The notes under the pieces were generated by a model. The model searched no databases, had not been told where the DNA came from, and worked only from the letters and a program-made list of their open reading frames with translations. Positions 1 to 11,390 of a DNA stretch of 64,000 nt are shown piece after piece. The translations under genes were made by a program, and so were the position numbers. Source of the stretch: Macrocystis pyrifera (Eukaryota; Sar; Phaeophyceae; Laminariales; Laminariaceae); the NCBI GenBank assembly GCA_031763025.1, contig JASSKH010000025.1:6528689-6592688 (forward strand), written 5' to 3'. The stretch's first letter is position 1. Every line of letters begins with the position of its first letter.

Positions 1-480
1 AGATCTATTCCCAATCTTGTATGTGTGATCTAGCTCTCGCTGCGCCCGGTGGGGTCCGTGCAATCTGCATGATCTAGCTTCGTAGCGCAGGTTTCTCGGA
101 CTGGGTATATACTGTGAAGACCCAGCACACATTTCACACAGCGGCAGTTGAGGGACTAGATGATCTACAGTAGACAGATCGGATAGATCATCATCTTTCT
201 GCCCGAGGTGCGGAAGGAAAATGGTCAAGAAAAAAAGCAGAAATATAGAAACCCGGGTCCGTAAGGGAGCGGAGAGACGTCAAACGCCGAAAGCCACCAC
301 CATATCCTCTCAGAGCGCCGGGGGGGGGCGCGGGGGGGGGGCGAGAATAAACACACGAATGTTAGAGCAAGGTAGAAAATCAAGCTATTATTAATAGACC
401 CTTCCCAGGTATACCGCCACATCCCCAGCGAGTGAGGGGACGGGACGAACACGTATCGTCAAAACAAATAGAACACGAAC
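1..480. other. Intergenic, GATC-rich repeat at left edge
   Basis: No gene is seen. Bases 1-200 are rich in short GATCTA and GATGATCTAC words, a texture that recurs near 2580-2770, 11660-11720, 36900-37260 and 48300-48610 and suggests one old, diverged repeat family. Bases 320-350 hold a G-rich tract. I could not define ends for this repeat. Confidence 0.3.
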
Positions 481-554
481 GAAAAAAACACTGTCGTGTG
501 CCGCAGTATGAGCGGCTGGATTGCCCAGATCACCCCCGGTTTTGAGCAGGGGGA

Positions 555-620
555 GGGGGCGGGGGGGAGGGGTGTACTCGATATCATGCATGGCCGTAAT
601 CATATGACCATAGACTCGCA
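555..620 (-). repeat. Tail of poly-C repeat family A (reverse)
   Basis: Read on the minus strand, this is the 3' end of family A: the ATGGTC/GGCCATGCATGA words, then GAGTACAC and a C-rich run. Only the last 60 bases or so are recognisable, so the copy is 5'-truncated. Confidence 0.5.
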
Positions 621-979
621 GGGGTGGGGGGGGTTCGGCAGGAAGAGAAAATCAAACAACACGAAAATCCAGCCACGTGCCGCAGTATGAGCGACCACCA
701 TACCCTGGGTGCCCCCGGTTGTGAGTGGGGTGGGAGGGTCGGCAGGACGAAAAAAGTACGGCAGAAAACAAAAAGAACAAACTCCGAACCCGTGCCTCGT
801 AAGCCCAGAAAACGTCAAAAGGAGACTATACGAGAGAATCCCCTAACCTCGAAACAACCAGAAAACATGTTACCCAAACTATCGAGCGCAGTGGTGGCAT
901 GGACTTAGCTCATCACGTCTCACCCTGCGTCTCGAGACTCATGTTCTCTGTTTCGTTATATCTCCCGATACAAACGCTC

Positions 980-1290
980 TACCTCACAAAGTAGGCTTCG
1001 GGACACCAATGAAAGCTGTACCTTTCCTGTGGAAGAATTGTACGAGCGTGCTGGAGGGAGAAAGAAGAAGCCTGAATGGGTTCCGGGTCATCAACGAAAA
1101 AACGCGCTGCTCTAAGAATAGATATACTCATCAATTGGTAGCCGTAGTCGTACTTGCCGAATCCCAAAAAACAAGCATCGTCGCCCTTGTGCCAAAAGTG
1201 AGCACCGTTTGGGTTAGCACTCTGTTGTTCTACGAAGTATTGCTGTGGCGGTGAAGCCACACTCCACGCTTGCGGGGCGAAGTGAATTTG
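980..1290 (-). pseudogene. Relic of chromovirus C-terminal module
   Basis: The minus strand carries an open stretch with the motif NGAHFW, a K-G-D-D, and further on FFVDDPEPI. The same order (IGAHFW, then RFLDNPGPV and RYTTALGA) is seen after the chromodomain of the Ty3/gypsy element at 9450-9770. This is therefore a fragment of a related element in the opposite orientation. A surrounding 192-codon open frame reaches 1557, but the part beyond about 1290 has no counterpart that I can see. It is a remnant with no intact neighbouring domains. Confidence 0.5.
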
Positions 1291-1299
1291 CCACTCCGC

Positions 1300-2770
1300 T
1301 CGTAGGGCGCAGCCGTAGCCGGGAGCTAAAAAATGCTTGCCGTTGGCCACACCGAGAAAAGTTCGCGTTGTGCAGCCAGCGCCTACTCGCACCCGACCGC
1401 ACAGACACAGGGACACAGGGGTTTGTCGGGTGGTGCTGTATCGGAGTGCCGGCCCAACATAGAAGAGCAAAAAAAAAACGAATTTGCCGGCGAGAGAAAG
1501 CTTGAGGTCTATTTTATTCCCCTCTTCTAAAGATGTTTGAGAGGGAGGCCAGTCCAATATGCGTCTCGTACATCACGGCGATGTGACTCCCCAACCTCGG
1601 ACCGCGGACCGGTTAATGGTGATCGGTACGATCTTCCCCACTTCAAGGAGTTGGAGGGGGTAGCGAAACGTCGTCCTGGGTGGCGGGATATGGGCGGGGG
1701 CCACCTTCACTCCTTTGGGACCGCGCGATTGCGACCAACATAATGGTTGGTAAGTTTTGGTGAATAATTGTCGCGTTTGTCATCCGATCACGTACAGGGC
1801 GAGCTTCAACGTTGATCACTCATGAAGATATACACTCCCATGAAGAAAAGAAGAAGACAACCACGGAAAGCGTTGTCATCAACCATTGGACCGTCTACTG
1901 CGAGCAGCGTGAGTGCGCGCCCAGCAGTACGGGTTAGGAACATGTTTCGCCCGTGCCGTACGATTCCTTTCATTCAACCATTGTAACTCGCACACCAATT
2001 TGTGCCATTCCCCCAATCACGCAGTGGCCGTTGCTTCAATCGTCAAATTTCTTCTCTGAAATCTCAGGAGGGTGAAGGTGTTAGATCCCCTGAACTATCG
2101 TGTACTTACCAGTGAAAAATAATAGCCTAATAGCCACCAAGCGTAACAAAGGCCTTGTAACACGGGATTCTTAGGCGAAGTTGTCGAGCGCCGTATATTC
2201 TCCAGCCCCGCCGGTGCGTCAAATGTTCGAGCATGCGGTCTCTTTCTGCCTGCGTCGTCCTTGCCGTGTTAGGTCAAAGGTCACGCGCTTCAGAGCGCAT
2301 AGACATCCCACATAGAAGTGCGATCGTTTTTCAGCGCTCGTCTTCTCTCGACAACGGTGAAGGGCGCTAAAAGTCGAACATTGTTGTATTTTCGGAAGGA
2401 CCCTAATGCTCGATATTGGCAACCTTAACCTTCCCGTGCTGGAAAAACCGAGCGTCGAAAAACCATCGCATCCCTATGCGAAGTCAACGCTCTTTGCAGT
2501 GACTGCATCCACGTCTGGGGGAAGAAATACTTGGAACTAGAGCGGGATCAACTTTGCAATAGTCCAAAGCCTTACACACATCGGAGATATATGTCACCGA
2601 TCCCCGCCTCACGATCTAGACCTCTCAGGACAGGTACATTCTAGGCCTGTTCATATTATCTATATATATAGCTGGAGCCGCACAATTTGCACGATCGACG
2701 TATACAGATCCTGTACAAGATATCATAACGGCAGGTCAAGATACAGATGACCTAGGTGATCTGAATGATC
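1300..2770. other. Intergenic, nothing recognised
   Basis: No convincing exon, RNA gene or defined repeat is seen on either strand. The last 200 bases share the GATC-rich texture of the left edge. Confidence 0.4.
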
Positions 2771-2772
2771 CG

Positions 2773-3041
2773 TGTTAAGTGTAGAGCAGTATGGACCTAG
2801 GGACTGAGTAGTGCTATTAATAGCGGGTGATGTCTTTGGCTCTGCTCTGGCCACTCCCACAAGGTGCTTGACGATGTTACAACCTATAGGCTCTGGTGTT
2901 AGTTGCTGCTTGCCTCGCCGGACGTCTTCTGAACGAAGGGGCGAGGCTCTCATCAGAAAGGCAGGCGATAACACCTGCCAGGTATGATGAGGGGACGCTT
3001 GCTGAATTTCATACTGCTGCAACCGGGGTGAGGGGATACCA
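2773..3041 (+). repeat. 5' LTR of chromovirus A
   Basis: The segment starts TGTTAAGTGTAGAGC and ends GGGGATACCA, so it has TG...CA ends. It recurs as a diverged direct copy at 11391-11655 and as an inverted copy at about 11107-11380, and retrotransposon coding sequence begins about 270 bases downstream. No target-site duplication is obvious. The match continues past 3041 into the inverted copy as leader sequence, which is what an LTR plus 5' leader would look like. Confidence 0.6.
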
Positions 3042-3309
3042 TAACATTAGCCTACCCTGAAGGGCCATATATGCAGATTCATAGAAAATTCGGACACGAA
3101 CCTAACCCATCCGGAGAATTCGCAAAATGGATCGAAGACGCGGCGCTTCACAACCCACTCCCACACCTCTGACTTGTAACGCTGAAGCCGATTACACGTG
3201 GACACCTCGAATCAAACAACGAGTCCGAAAACACGGGTACTCGGAAGTAGGCAAAACAAGCTAGAACTACCCGGACGCTAAATCGAGGAAAAACAATCGA
3301 GGAAGCGGT

Positions 3310-3867
3310 GTGACTCGCGTGCTCATCGGCTCTTACGCCAAGTTCGCTCAAAACCCAGCCATGCGAACCCATCTCTTGGACACAGGCGGCAGACTTCTCG
3401 CGGAAGCTAGCCCTTACGACCTCATACGGGGCATCGGATACAGGGCTGACGCTATTCCTGCACGCCAGCCGCCCCTGTGGCCCGGCTTAAGTTTTCTGGG
3501 CAAAGATCTGCCAAACGTGCGACATCTCTTCCGCGACCGCGCGCCTCTACCGACGCACCGCCAACCATGGTCTCCTCAGGGCATCTCGCCCTCTAGTAGA
3601 GGTCGCATCTTCGAAATCGACCCTTTGACGCGACAGCGACTGTGCCCAAGTGACACGTCAGCAACCGCCTCCCTGTCGGGATATCCCGACTCTCCTCCCA
3701 ACGTGCCATCGGACCACGGCGGCGACGTTCTCGCAGAAATTTCCGCCACCCGCTCCGGTCAGCACCCCCCCTTGCTCGCCGAGCAAGGGCCTTGTCTTGT
3801 TTCTGGTTTAGAACCATGGACGATTCTTCCTTCAGCACCAAAATCAAGATCCACAATAGTGGCTTAG
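3310..3867 (+). pseudogene. NADAR-like fragment at 5' end of chromovirus
   Basis: An open frame of about 185 codons begins with a stretch resembling the C-terminal half of the NADAR domain (YbiA-like N-glycosidase): KFAQNP, LLDTG, EASPYD then a glycine-rich IRGIG, and WPGLSFLGKDL. In the family these match the pattern of an N-x-L-L-x-T-G helix, an EAS-x-x-D-x-x-WG-x-G core and a W-x-G-x-N-x-LG-x-x-L end. The usual W of WG-x-G is R here and N of G-x-N is S. The N-terminal half of the domain is missing. After about residue 80 the sequence is Ser/Pro-rich without a recognisable domain. The retroviral-type protease follows in another frame, so this looks like a domain carried by the element. Confidence 0.45.
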
Positions 3868-4022
3868 CTGCTATGCAGCTTGGATGTGTCGCCCTGTTGG
3901 ATGCTGGCTTGCCGCAGACCTTCATTAACACCCACGCGTTAGACAGCATGAAACGCGTGGGTGCTGCCTCTGCCGCCTGCGCACGACCCACCCCTCCCAG
4001 GTCATGGGGATGGCTTTGGTAA
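3792..4022 (+). pseudogene. Chromovirus aspartic protease remnant
   Basis: The frame contains VALLDAGLPQTFIN, which matches the aspartic protease active-site strand of Ty3/gypsy elements (usually LVDTGS-x-x-xFI). The motif reads D-A-G rather than D-T/S-G, a change expected to weaken or abolish activity. The frame overlaps the end of the NADAR-containing frame in a different phase, and it stops before the RT region. Confidence 0.5.
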
Positions 4023-4134
4023 GTCCCCGCCTCTTGAGACCTCCGCTACAGTACGCTTAGGCGTACAATTCTTCCACGACGATGAACCAACTGCATCACT
4101 TGCCGTGTGAGCATACGTCGTCCCATCTCAAGCT

Positions 4135-5157
4135 ATGCAACACGACGCGCTACGCGGACGCGACAGCTGGATGCGGTTTCAGAGCCGCTCCTACCGTACC
4201 ATGGCTCCCTGCACGATGACTAAGCGGGTTCTCGGCGAGCTCACGCTGTCACCCCCAGGACTACAGGGCGCAACAGCGTTTGTTTCCGACTCTTCGGCCC
4301 AACCTGAAAGCTTCCAGGTACCCTATGCAGGTGACACCGGCATCACCTTGTCCCGCGACCGTCGAATTGTCGAGGTCGATTTGGTTCGCAGTAACGACGC
4401 CCCTGCCTTCGCCGGTTGCTACCTGGTCAGCATGCTGCTCGCGGCCATTGTTTTTTCTGTGGAAGAACGCATTGTAGAAAATGGACGCCAGCTCATCCCA
4501 TTAGCCGGCGTTGCGGATCTAAACCAAGGTGCTGTGCTTAGCACCTCCTTTAGTCCGCTGTCGTGCGTACCCCTGGAAACTGTCCTGCCCGACGCTCCGG
4601 CTCTTTCTTTACGTCCTCACGACTCTGGCGCCCATCACCTCTCAGTCCCGGGTCCAGTCTCCACTCATTCCACGGGCGTAGACCAGCCCTCACCTCGACA
4701 GTGCCTGGACCCCTTTATCCACCGCGACGAGACAATCCAGACACGCAAAGAATCCGCGGCCTCTTCGGTTCTGCCTGACGACCGCTCCCCTTCACCTGCC
4801 CTGCTCGAACGATTGAACACCGACCAACGCACGAGTTTCCTACACGTATGGAACCGCTTGCCGTCGTACATGCGTAAAATCGCATTTGAATTTCGTCGTC
4901 TCGGTTGGACGCCAACCGTCATCACCCAGTTGACAATACGGATGAGTTCTTCGACGTGTTGTCAAAGTCCCCAACCGATTTTGGCTCCTGCTTCCTGCTC
5001 CCCTTCAAGATCATTGTTCCCCCGAACAGCTCTCCTGTCAAGTGTCGGCCCTGTCGCATCAATCTCTCGACCACAAAGCAGGTGGGTGCGGTTTTTGACA
5101 AATTTCTCGCCGCCGGCCTCATCCAACGCTCCACATCTCCCTGAGCGAGCCCAGTAG
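4135..5157 (+). pseudogene. Protease-RT linker of chromovirus Pol
   Basis: A 340-codon open frame lies between the protease and RT motifs. Its last third, from about 4790 (LLERLNTDQRTSFLHVW, then a run before the RT), resembles the segment that precedes RT in gypsy Pol. The frame shifts near 4925, because the RT lead-in (PFKIIVPPN, CRPCRINLS) continues in another frame. Without that shift the protein would run on into RT. Confidence 0.45.
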
Positions 5158-5159
5158 TT

Positions 5160-5910
5160 GTCATCCCGAAGAAATCCGGTGGCATCCGCATTACGGTGGA
5201 TTACAAGAATCTGAACAAACTCAGCGTCTTTGGTCAGCTCCCCATCTCTCGCGCCGATCAAGTTCTAGACAAACTTGGCACTGATCGAAAAATTTCAATC
5301 TTCGACCTCGTCTCTTCTTTCCACGAGATGACCGTGCTCAAGGACACCATACCGCCCACTGCTTTCTGTACACCTGCGCGCCTTTCCGAATAGATGTTTA
5401 TGCCTCAAGGAAGCAGCGATGCTCCAGGTTGGTTCGTCAAAGTAATCCACGAGGTCATCAACGAACTCGACCGCGTCGCTGCCTACCTCGACGACGTCAT
5501 CGTCTTTGAGGCCGATCCCTCCGTTCATGTCGTCAATATGAAGGAATGGTTCTTGCGATTACGATAATACAATCGCAAGTTTTCCCCTTCGAAGGCTACC
5601 ATTGGCGCCACGGGTGCGGATCTCCTCAATCACATCATCTCTCCGGCCGGCGTCATGCCGAACGCGCAAAGAGCAGAAGCACTAACGAAAATTCCCATGC
5701 CGAAAGACCTGAAACAGCTACGCTCCCTTGGGGGCGCACGTTCCTACTACAGGAAATTCCTGCGCGACATAGCAAAACGCACACGGCCCATCACTTCCCT
5801 TCTGAAACGAGGCGTCAACTTCATCTTTGCTCCATTGCTCCAGCAATGGAAGCAATCGCGTGGAAACTTCTGGCCGAGTTAACCACGCCCCCGGTCCTCG
5901 TCTACCCCAA
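5160..5910 (+). pseudogene. Chromovirus reverse transcriptase remnant
   Basis: Visible RT motifs are VDYKNLNKLSV and LPISRAD (fingers), ISIFDLVSSFHE (motif A; the catalytic D is kept), a stop just before MFMPQGSSDAP (motif B; Q-G present, with P-x-G-L-x-N altered), AAYLDDVIVF at about 5479 (motif C, catalytic DD kept), then GATGADLLNHIISPAGV, LRSLGGARSYYRKF and RPITSLLKRG (thumb/connection). At least one in-frame stop (5392) and two frame changes show it is inactive. Confidence 0.75.
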
Positions 5911-6670
5911 CTGGGACGCCGTCGCCGACAACTCCCCCCCTTTCCTCCTCTACTGCGATGCCAGTGCGGACGGTTTCGGTTCCACTCTCGACTAAGAACA
6001 GGACGACCACACCATTCGTCCCATCGTGTTCATCAGCCGCGCTACCATCGAGTCTGAACTCCACTGGACTCCGCTCGATCTGGAAGCGGGCAGCATCGTC
6101 TAGAGCATCAAGCACCTTCGCGACTACCTTTGGAGCACAAAATTCCGATTTTTTTTCGAACCACAAGCCACTCGAAAGCCTCGACAATATCGCAGAGCAG
6201 AACCCGTGGGTACAGCGATGGCTGGAATTTCCTCACTGCGTACAACTTCACTCTGGGATATCGCAAAGGCAGTGCCAACGGGAACGCCGATTTCTTGTCC
6301 AGACTGCCCTTGTCTGCGACGGAGTATGATCGCGACGGGCCCAGCAGTCTCACTCTGTCCGATGAAGAACGCGTCTTCTCGTCCGCTCTCACGGCCTACT
6401 CCTGGGTGGACCGACCCTCCGCCGTGCGTGTCGGTTTGGATGGGCTGGCGCCCTCCGACCCAAGCTCACGCTTGGATGGGCTCCTGCTCTCTCCACACGA
6501 TTTCCGCGATTTTCGCGAACACGGGCCCCGAGTGAGGGTTGACGACCTCGATGCTCCATCTGGAGAATCGTTGCCCGTGCTCCCCTTTACGTCACTTCGC
6601 GAGGTCCCAACTGGGATATTCCTGCCAACACATGTGCCAGCGATTATCTCGCCGCTTCCGGGTTCGTAGT
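5911..6670 (+). pseudogene. Chromovirus RNase H remnant
   Basis: YCDASADGFGSTLD gives the first RNase H aspartate, followed after frame changes by VFISRA, LDLEAG, FFRTTSHSKA (a decayed form of the usual T-D-H-K) and YRKGSANGNADFLSRLP, which is the final H/N-A-D-x-LSR motif. The domain is spread over three frames. Confidence 0.65.
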
Positions 6671-7519
6671 CCCTGTTGCACCTCAGTCAGCTTCAACCGA
6701 AGGAACGGACCTCGGCCAACGTCCCACTTCCTACGAGACTTCCCCATCGCCCACCAACGGCAACGCACCGAACTTAAAGTCGGTAGCGGTTCTCGTCTCA
6801 TCCACGGTCGCCCTTGACAAAGCAGCGACGGAAATCCTCCCTCCTGCTCTCCCTGTCCATCACGACTCAGCCGAGCACCCAACGGATTCAGGTCCTCAGA
6901 AGCCCTCTACTGTGTCTCATTCAGCCTTGCGTGTTGCCCGGACCAACCGTGATCAAGCCCCGGTGGTGCCCGCGGCTCCGCCTCTGCTGCCTTCATCTTC
7001 ACAGACAGCTCGGCCGTCCCTTCCCCCGTTGGGGCTCATTTCGTCTCGGGCCCGTCGTCGCCAAGCTGCCGCTGCCGGCAAGCCTACAGCCACCGTGGAC
7101 TATGGTTTCGCTCGTTCGCATCCTACTCCACCGGCCGTCCCACGAACAGCCCCCACGGCGTGCAAACCGCGCCCGCCTCGGACCACCTCGCCTTCAGAGG
7201 TTTCTCCCCGGCCCTCAATCGACCCTGTTCCGACTGTGCCGATTCGAACCACCATCGATGCGGTCACACCCTGCTCCACCCTTGCGTGATACCCTCCCCC
7301 CGGAGGCTCCTCGGCGTGCCAGCGGTCCAGCCGCTTTCCCGAGATACCGTCACCGGCAGAAATCGTAAAAATCGAATCTGTCGAGCGATACACGCACTCC
7401 GATTGGGCGCGTGAACAACACGATGAACCGATCTGTGACGTCATCATTCTGTATCTTCTTCTTGGCAGTCCTTGGGTCCTCCCCAATGATTTCCTCCTTT
7501 GCCTGGCGCGTCACAAAGG
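6671..7519 (+). other. RNase H to integrase linker
   Basis: This is Pro/Ser/Arg-rich sequence of the chromovirus between RNase H and integrase. All three plus frames are partly open because the region is GC-rich. No domain is recognised. Confidence 0.35.
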
Positions 7520-8600
7520 CCCCCCGTTGTCCGAAGTGCGCTCTTTAGCCTATAAAGGACGCCTTTACACTGACGACGACGGCATCCTCCTGCTCGTGCG
7601 GAAGTTGACGCCCTCCGCTCTGGCTTGGCCCGACAAGCCTGGAGGACGTGCCGCCCGCCCCTTGGACGACGAACCTACCCGAAATTACGCCCGGCTGCTC
7701 ATGATTCCGTGGATTATGCACGTCTACCATGCTAACGGCTCCTGCCATCTCGGCGTCGCTCGAACGCTCTCAATGCTCGAACGCTTTTATTGGTGGATTG
7801 GCATGAGCATCTGCACCCGGTAGTGGCATAGTCGTTGTCTTCAATGCCAGGCGCGAAAGTCTTGCAGACAGACGGTACGTTGGCCCATTCTCTCCCTCCC
7901 CTTACCGCCCGGCTTTGGTGTCGCGGTACTAAATCGGCCTCCTTCCCGCCACGCCTGGAGGCAACTGCCAACGTTCTTTCTCTTCACGGATAGGTTCAGC
8001 CGGCGCGCAGACATGCCGTCTTGGCTGCGGAATTCACGGCTGAAGGCATCGCCGACATCTCAGTCAACAAGTACATACCTGTTTGAGGGTGTCCGGTCAG
8101 CCCCCTCTCCGACATTGGGCTGCACTGCACTTCTGCTCCAAGCTGTCACATGCCGTGTACAAGCTTCTGGAACGAAAAATCACCATCAGTGTCTATCGTC
8201 CCAACAGAGACGGCGGCGTCGATCGAGAGCGTCAATCACACCATGGCTCAATTGCTAGCGATGGTCTGCAACGAAAGACAGGAGTGCTGGGACATACATT
8301 TGCCACACGTGTAGTTTGCTTACAACAGTTCCGTCAGCGCTGCCACCGGAATGGCCCCCAAAGAGGTGCATATGAACAGCCTCCCTCGCCTTCCCCTCAC
8401 CAGTTTCGGACAACACTACGTCCGAGACCACCAAAGCCTCGCCCGCGACCAACTGCGATACTTCGACCTCGCCGCCCACCGCCGGCGGCCTGCGTATGCG
8501 CTGGTGCGTGAACAACACGCTATCACTGTCTCTCGCGTGGAGTGCCGTCATCCAGCGCTCTCAGACGCATTCAAGCAACGCCCTACCTACACCATCGGTG
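7520..8600 (+). pseudogene. Chromovirus integrase remnant
   Basis: The HHCC zinc-binding part is visible: MIPWIMHVYHANGSCHLGVART, MLERFYWWIGM, a stop, then CLQCQARKS. The core follows in other frames: FFLFTDRFSRRADM (first catalytic D region), FTAEGIADISVNKYIPV, then LSDIGLHFCSKLSHAVYKLL and SVYRPNRDGGVDRERQSH. The last corresponds to the motif H-P-Q-x-D-G-x-x-E-R-x-N-x-T of an active integrase. Several frame changes and a stop at 7821 mean no enzyme could be made. Confidence 0.65.
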
Positions 8601-9106
8601 ACTGGGTATGGGTTTACAACACCGCTGCCACCATTCACCAAGGTGCTAAATCTGGTACAGACGCCAAGGTTCTCAAGGCGAAGCTGTCGCTCAACTGGAC
8701 GGACATTTTCAAAATATTAGCTGTCGGCCCCGCCCCCTCCGACTCCACGCCGGACGGCCGCCCTTTGGCTGCCAAAATGTTATACTTAGACCTCCCTGAC
8801 GATGTGCCGGGCGCTGACGCCCGCTGTCGCGTGTCGATAGCCTGCTGCAAACCTTGCACCAACCCACACAATACAACCGACCTCCCCCGATACCTTGCAG
8901 CTGGACTAACCCAATACGTTCTCTACAATCACACCACCAAATCCCCCCCCTTCCATGTCACCGCCGACGACGTTTCCGTGCCCGTTGAGCGTTTGGAAGT
9001 CGACAAGATTTCCAGCCACCGGTCCGTACGAGGCCGGGGCGGAGTCACCGCCGTTCTCTACGAAACACACTGGAAAGGCCTCCTCCGGCCGTCTTGGGAA
9101 CGTTAA
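8600..9106 (+). pseudogene. Chromovirus integrase C-terminus and chromodomain-like segment
   Basis: Within the frame 8351-9106, the part from about residue 80 runs DWVWVYN, then LSLNWTDIFKILAVGP (integrase C-terminal GPY/F-type segment), then VERLEVDKISSHRSVRGRGG and VLYETHWKGLLRPSWER. The last matches the chromodomain pattern of a conserved W-K-G and W-E. The frame is cut at 9106, where the poly-C repeat has inserted. Confidence 0.6.
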
Positions 9107-9114
9107 TCGAACCC

Positions 9115-9390
9115 CCTTCATTGCTGTCTCTGGAATTGGCCACACCAGAAGATAAACCAATTCATTGATGCTGTCATCCACATGCAAGAAAAACCGCCTC
9201 TTAAGCAGTAGGATGCAGCTCACCCTTCATGCGGCTCGCCCAACACCTCGCGGCGCTTCGCGCTTGGTGCAAGCAATGTCTGCCTGGTCGGTGAAAACCC
9301 GACGTGCTCCGTCCCGGCATTGTATGGATGCGAGGGTCAATGGTCATGTGACTACCGCCATGCACGATAATGAGTACACCCCCCCCCCCC
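9115..9390 (+). repeat. Poly-C repeat family A, copy 1
   Basis: It starts near CATTGCTGTCTCTGG, passes the family landmarks AGGATGCAGCTCA, CAATGTCTGCCTGGTCGGTG and GACGTGCTCCGTCCCGGCA, then GGTCATGTGACTACCGCCATG, and ends GAGTACACC followed by about a dozen C. It interrupts the chromovirus between its chromodomain and C-terminal module, so it arrived later. Confidence 0.75.
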
Positions 9391-9449
9391 TTCACTCTCG
9401 CCAACGCGTCCTCAACTGCTGGGCCGGCGCTCCCCTGCAACTTTGACAG

Positions 9450-9775
9450 ACGAATAGGGCGTATCGCCGTATGCATGTGGATGCTGCTCAGCGCAAGCTC
9501 ACCCGCGAGAAAGGCGCCCGTTTCCTACCTTCCGGATGCAGCTACGTCGACCAGCAAACGTGGACTCGCCGGTTCCGCGGCACCATCCTGCCTATCGGCG
9601 CCCACTTCTGGTACGTGGGTCAAATCATCTTTGGTGGCTCGGAATTTTTTCGCGCATACTTCAACTCCTGGACAGTACATAGTTCGCTTCTTGGACAACC
9701 CCGGACCGGTCAAGCTCGCGCTATCTTCCGCTCGGTATACTACGGCTCTTGGAGCCGCTCGCGGCTTGTAATGTC
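9450..9775 (+). pseudogene. Chromovirus C-terminal module
   Basis: After the inserted repeat the element resumes with RKLTREKGARFLPSG, VWTRRFRGTILPIGAHFWY-like sequence, then in the +1 frame RFLDNPGPVKLALSSARYTTALGAARG. The same module occurs as a relic at 980-1290 on the minus strand, so it is a conserved part of this element family. I do not know its function. Confidence 0.5.
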
Positions 9776-9899
9776 TGCAAGTGCAGCAAGGAAGCTTCCT
9801 CATGCGTGATATTGTGCGCAACGCTGACGAATCCCGCGGAGCTAAAGTAGTTGATTCCGCCTACTCGAACACGTCCAGGTAACCAATTTTAGTTTTCGC

Positions 9900-11380
9900 A
9901 TGCGTGTCTTTCGTAGTCGCCCGGGCTGGGGTTGGTAATGTGTCACAATTTTTCTGTTTTTTTATTTGTATTGCTGTAGGTGTACCGTTTGTTTGACTTT
10001 CCACGAATTCCCCAGCTATTCCCCTGCTTTCACGGCAACCGATTGCTGAGTTCTTGCGCCGATTGGGCTTACGGTTGGATTAACCTCCACCTCCTTGCCA
10101 CGCGGTCACGCGTCTCTTGCATTCCGCACCTACGATTGTTTTCGCCCCCTTTTTTAGCGCGGCGGAAACGTTCGTTCGCTCCGTGATTCCTTCTTGCGAC
10201 CTGTTTCGCTTCTGTAGGACCAGCGTCGCCAGTCGTACCAGTTTCTTTTTTTCTTGTATCGCTTGGCCTATCTCTGGTTTTCCCGAGGCCGGGCTCGTGA
10301 GCCTTTTTATACGCATCTCACGGATTGCCCCAAGTTTAGGACTAACCACATTTGCCATTCATGCGTTCCTCCTCCGCCTTTTTAGTATCCCCAAGCAGGC
10401 CAAGGTGATAGATTTCGTTCTTCAGCGACAGTTTGTACTCCGCCCTCTCCCGCGCGATATTGCATAGGCCGTGACGATGTCTCCTGCTTGTAAGTTTTGT
10501 GTTTTAGCGCGCTCAGTGTCGGCGAAATCTCGCACGCGTCCGTTCCGCCCTCTTTCTATGGGATCGGGTCTTGACTGTCTTGGGCCCTCTCATGGCGCGA
10601 CTTCCGCTATTCCGACACTCTTCTCACTGTTCGAGTGAGCTCCGTCGCGCCAGTGCGTGTTCCGTTCGGGTACCCCCCCGTGTGCTTGTCACATCTTCGA
10701 GGCACCCCGTGCCTTCACCGTGGATAGTGCAATCGGAATTTTTTTTTCCATTGTGTTTCGCTCTCAGGTACTTTCAAATGGTACATTGCTCGACTAGCCG
10801 CATCTCATGTCGCTCCCGTTTACGCGAGCCACACCGCTTCTTCTTCGAGTTTTGTTGCTCGATTCAGCGTCTGGTTAGTTCTAGCTTGATTTGCTTGCTT
10901 CCGCGTACCCGTGTTTTCGGACTCGTTGTTTGACTCGGAGTGTCCACGTGTAATCGGTTTCAGCATTACAAGTTAGAGGTGTGGGAGTGGGTTGTGAAGC
11001 GCCGTATCTTCGATCCATTCTCCGAATTCTCCGGATGGGTTTGGTTCATGTCCGGGTTTTCTATGAATCTGAATATCCGGCCTTTCATGGAGGGGTAGTG
11101 TTATGGTATCCCCTCTCCCCCGTTGCGGCATTTTGATTTGTAGCAAGCGTCCCCTCATCATACCTGGCAGGCGGTATCGCCTGCCCTACTGATGAGTACC
11201 TCGCCCCTTCGATCAGAAGACATCTAGCGAGGTGAGCAGCAACTAATACCAGAGCCTGCAACTTTTAACGTCGTCAAGCACCTTGTGTGAGTGACCAGAG
11301 CAGAGCCAAAGGCATCACCTGCAATTAATAGCAGTGCTCAGTCCCTAGGTCCATACGGCTCTACACTTAACCCTGTCCTG
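9900..11380 (-). mobile_element. Inverted fragment of a related LTR element
   Basis: On the minus strand, 11380 to about 10850 repeats the LTR and leader found at 2773-3310: LTR words first, then CCATCCGGAGAATTC, GATTACACGTGGACA and GAAGCGGTGTGGCTCGCG. The match ends just where the NADAR-like frame of the plus element starts. Leftward, a small Lys/Arg-rich minus frame (10358-10080) could be Gag-like, but no Pol domain is seen. The fragment thus forms a roughly 500-bp inverted repeat with the left end of the chromovirus. Confidence 0.55.
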
Positions 11381-11390
11381 CCGACGCCAG

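Larger units (their letters stand above)
2773..9870 (+). mobile_element. Degenerate Ty3/gypsy chromovirus
   Basis: Pol domains run in Ty3/gypsy order on the plus strand: protease (about 3860-3960), RT (5190-5560, catalytic YLDD), RNase H (about 5930-6330), integrase zinc-binding and core regions (7520-8560), chromodomain-like segment (8900-9106) and a C-terminal module (9450-9770). Each domain sits in a different frame or is crossed by stops, so the element is dead. A poly-C repeat (9115-9390) splits the chromodomain from the C-terminal module. The 5' LTR is at 2773-3041. The best candidate 3' LTR is at 11391-11655, beyond an inverted fragment of a related element. Confidence 0.75.
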
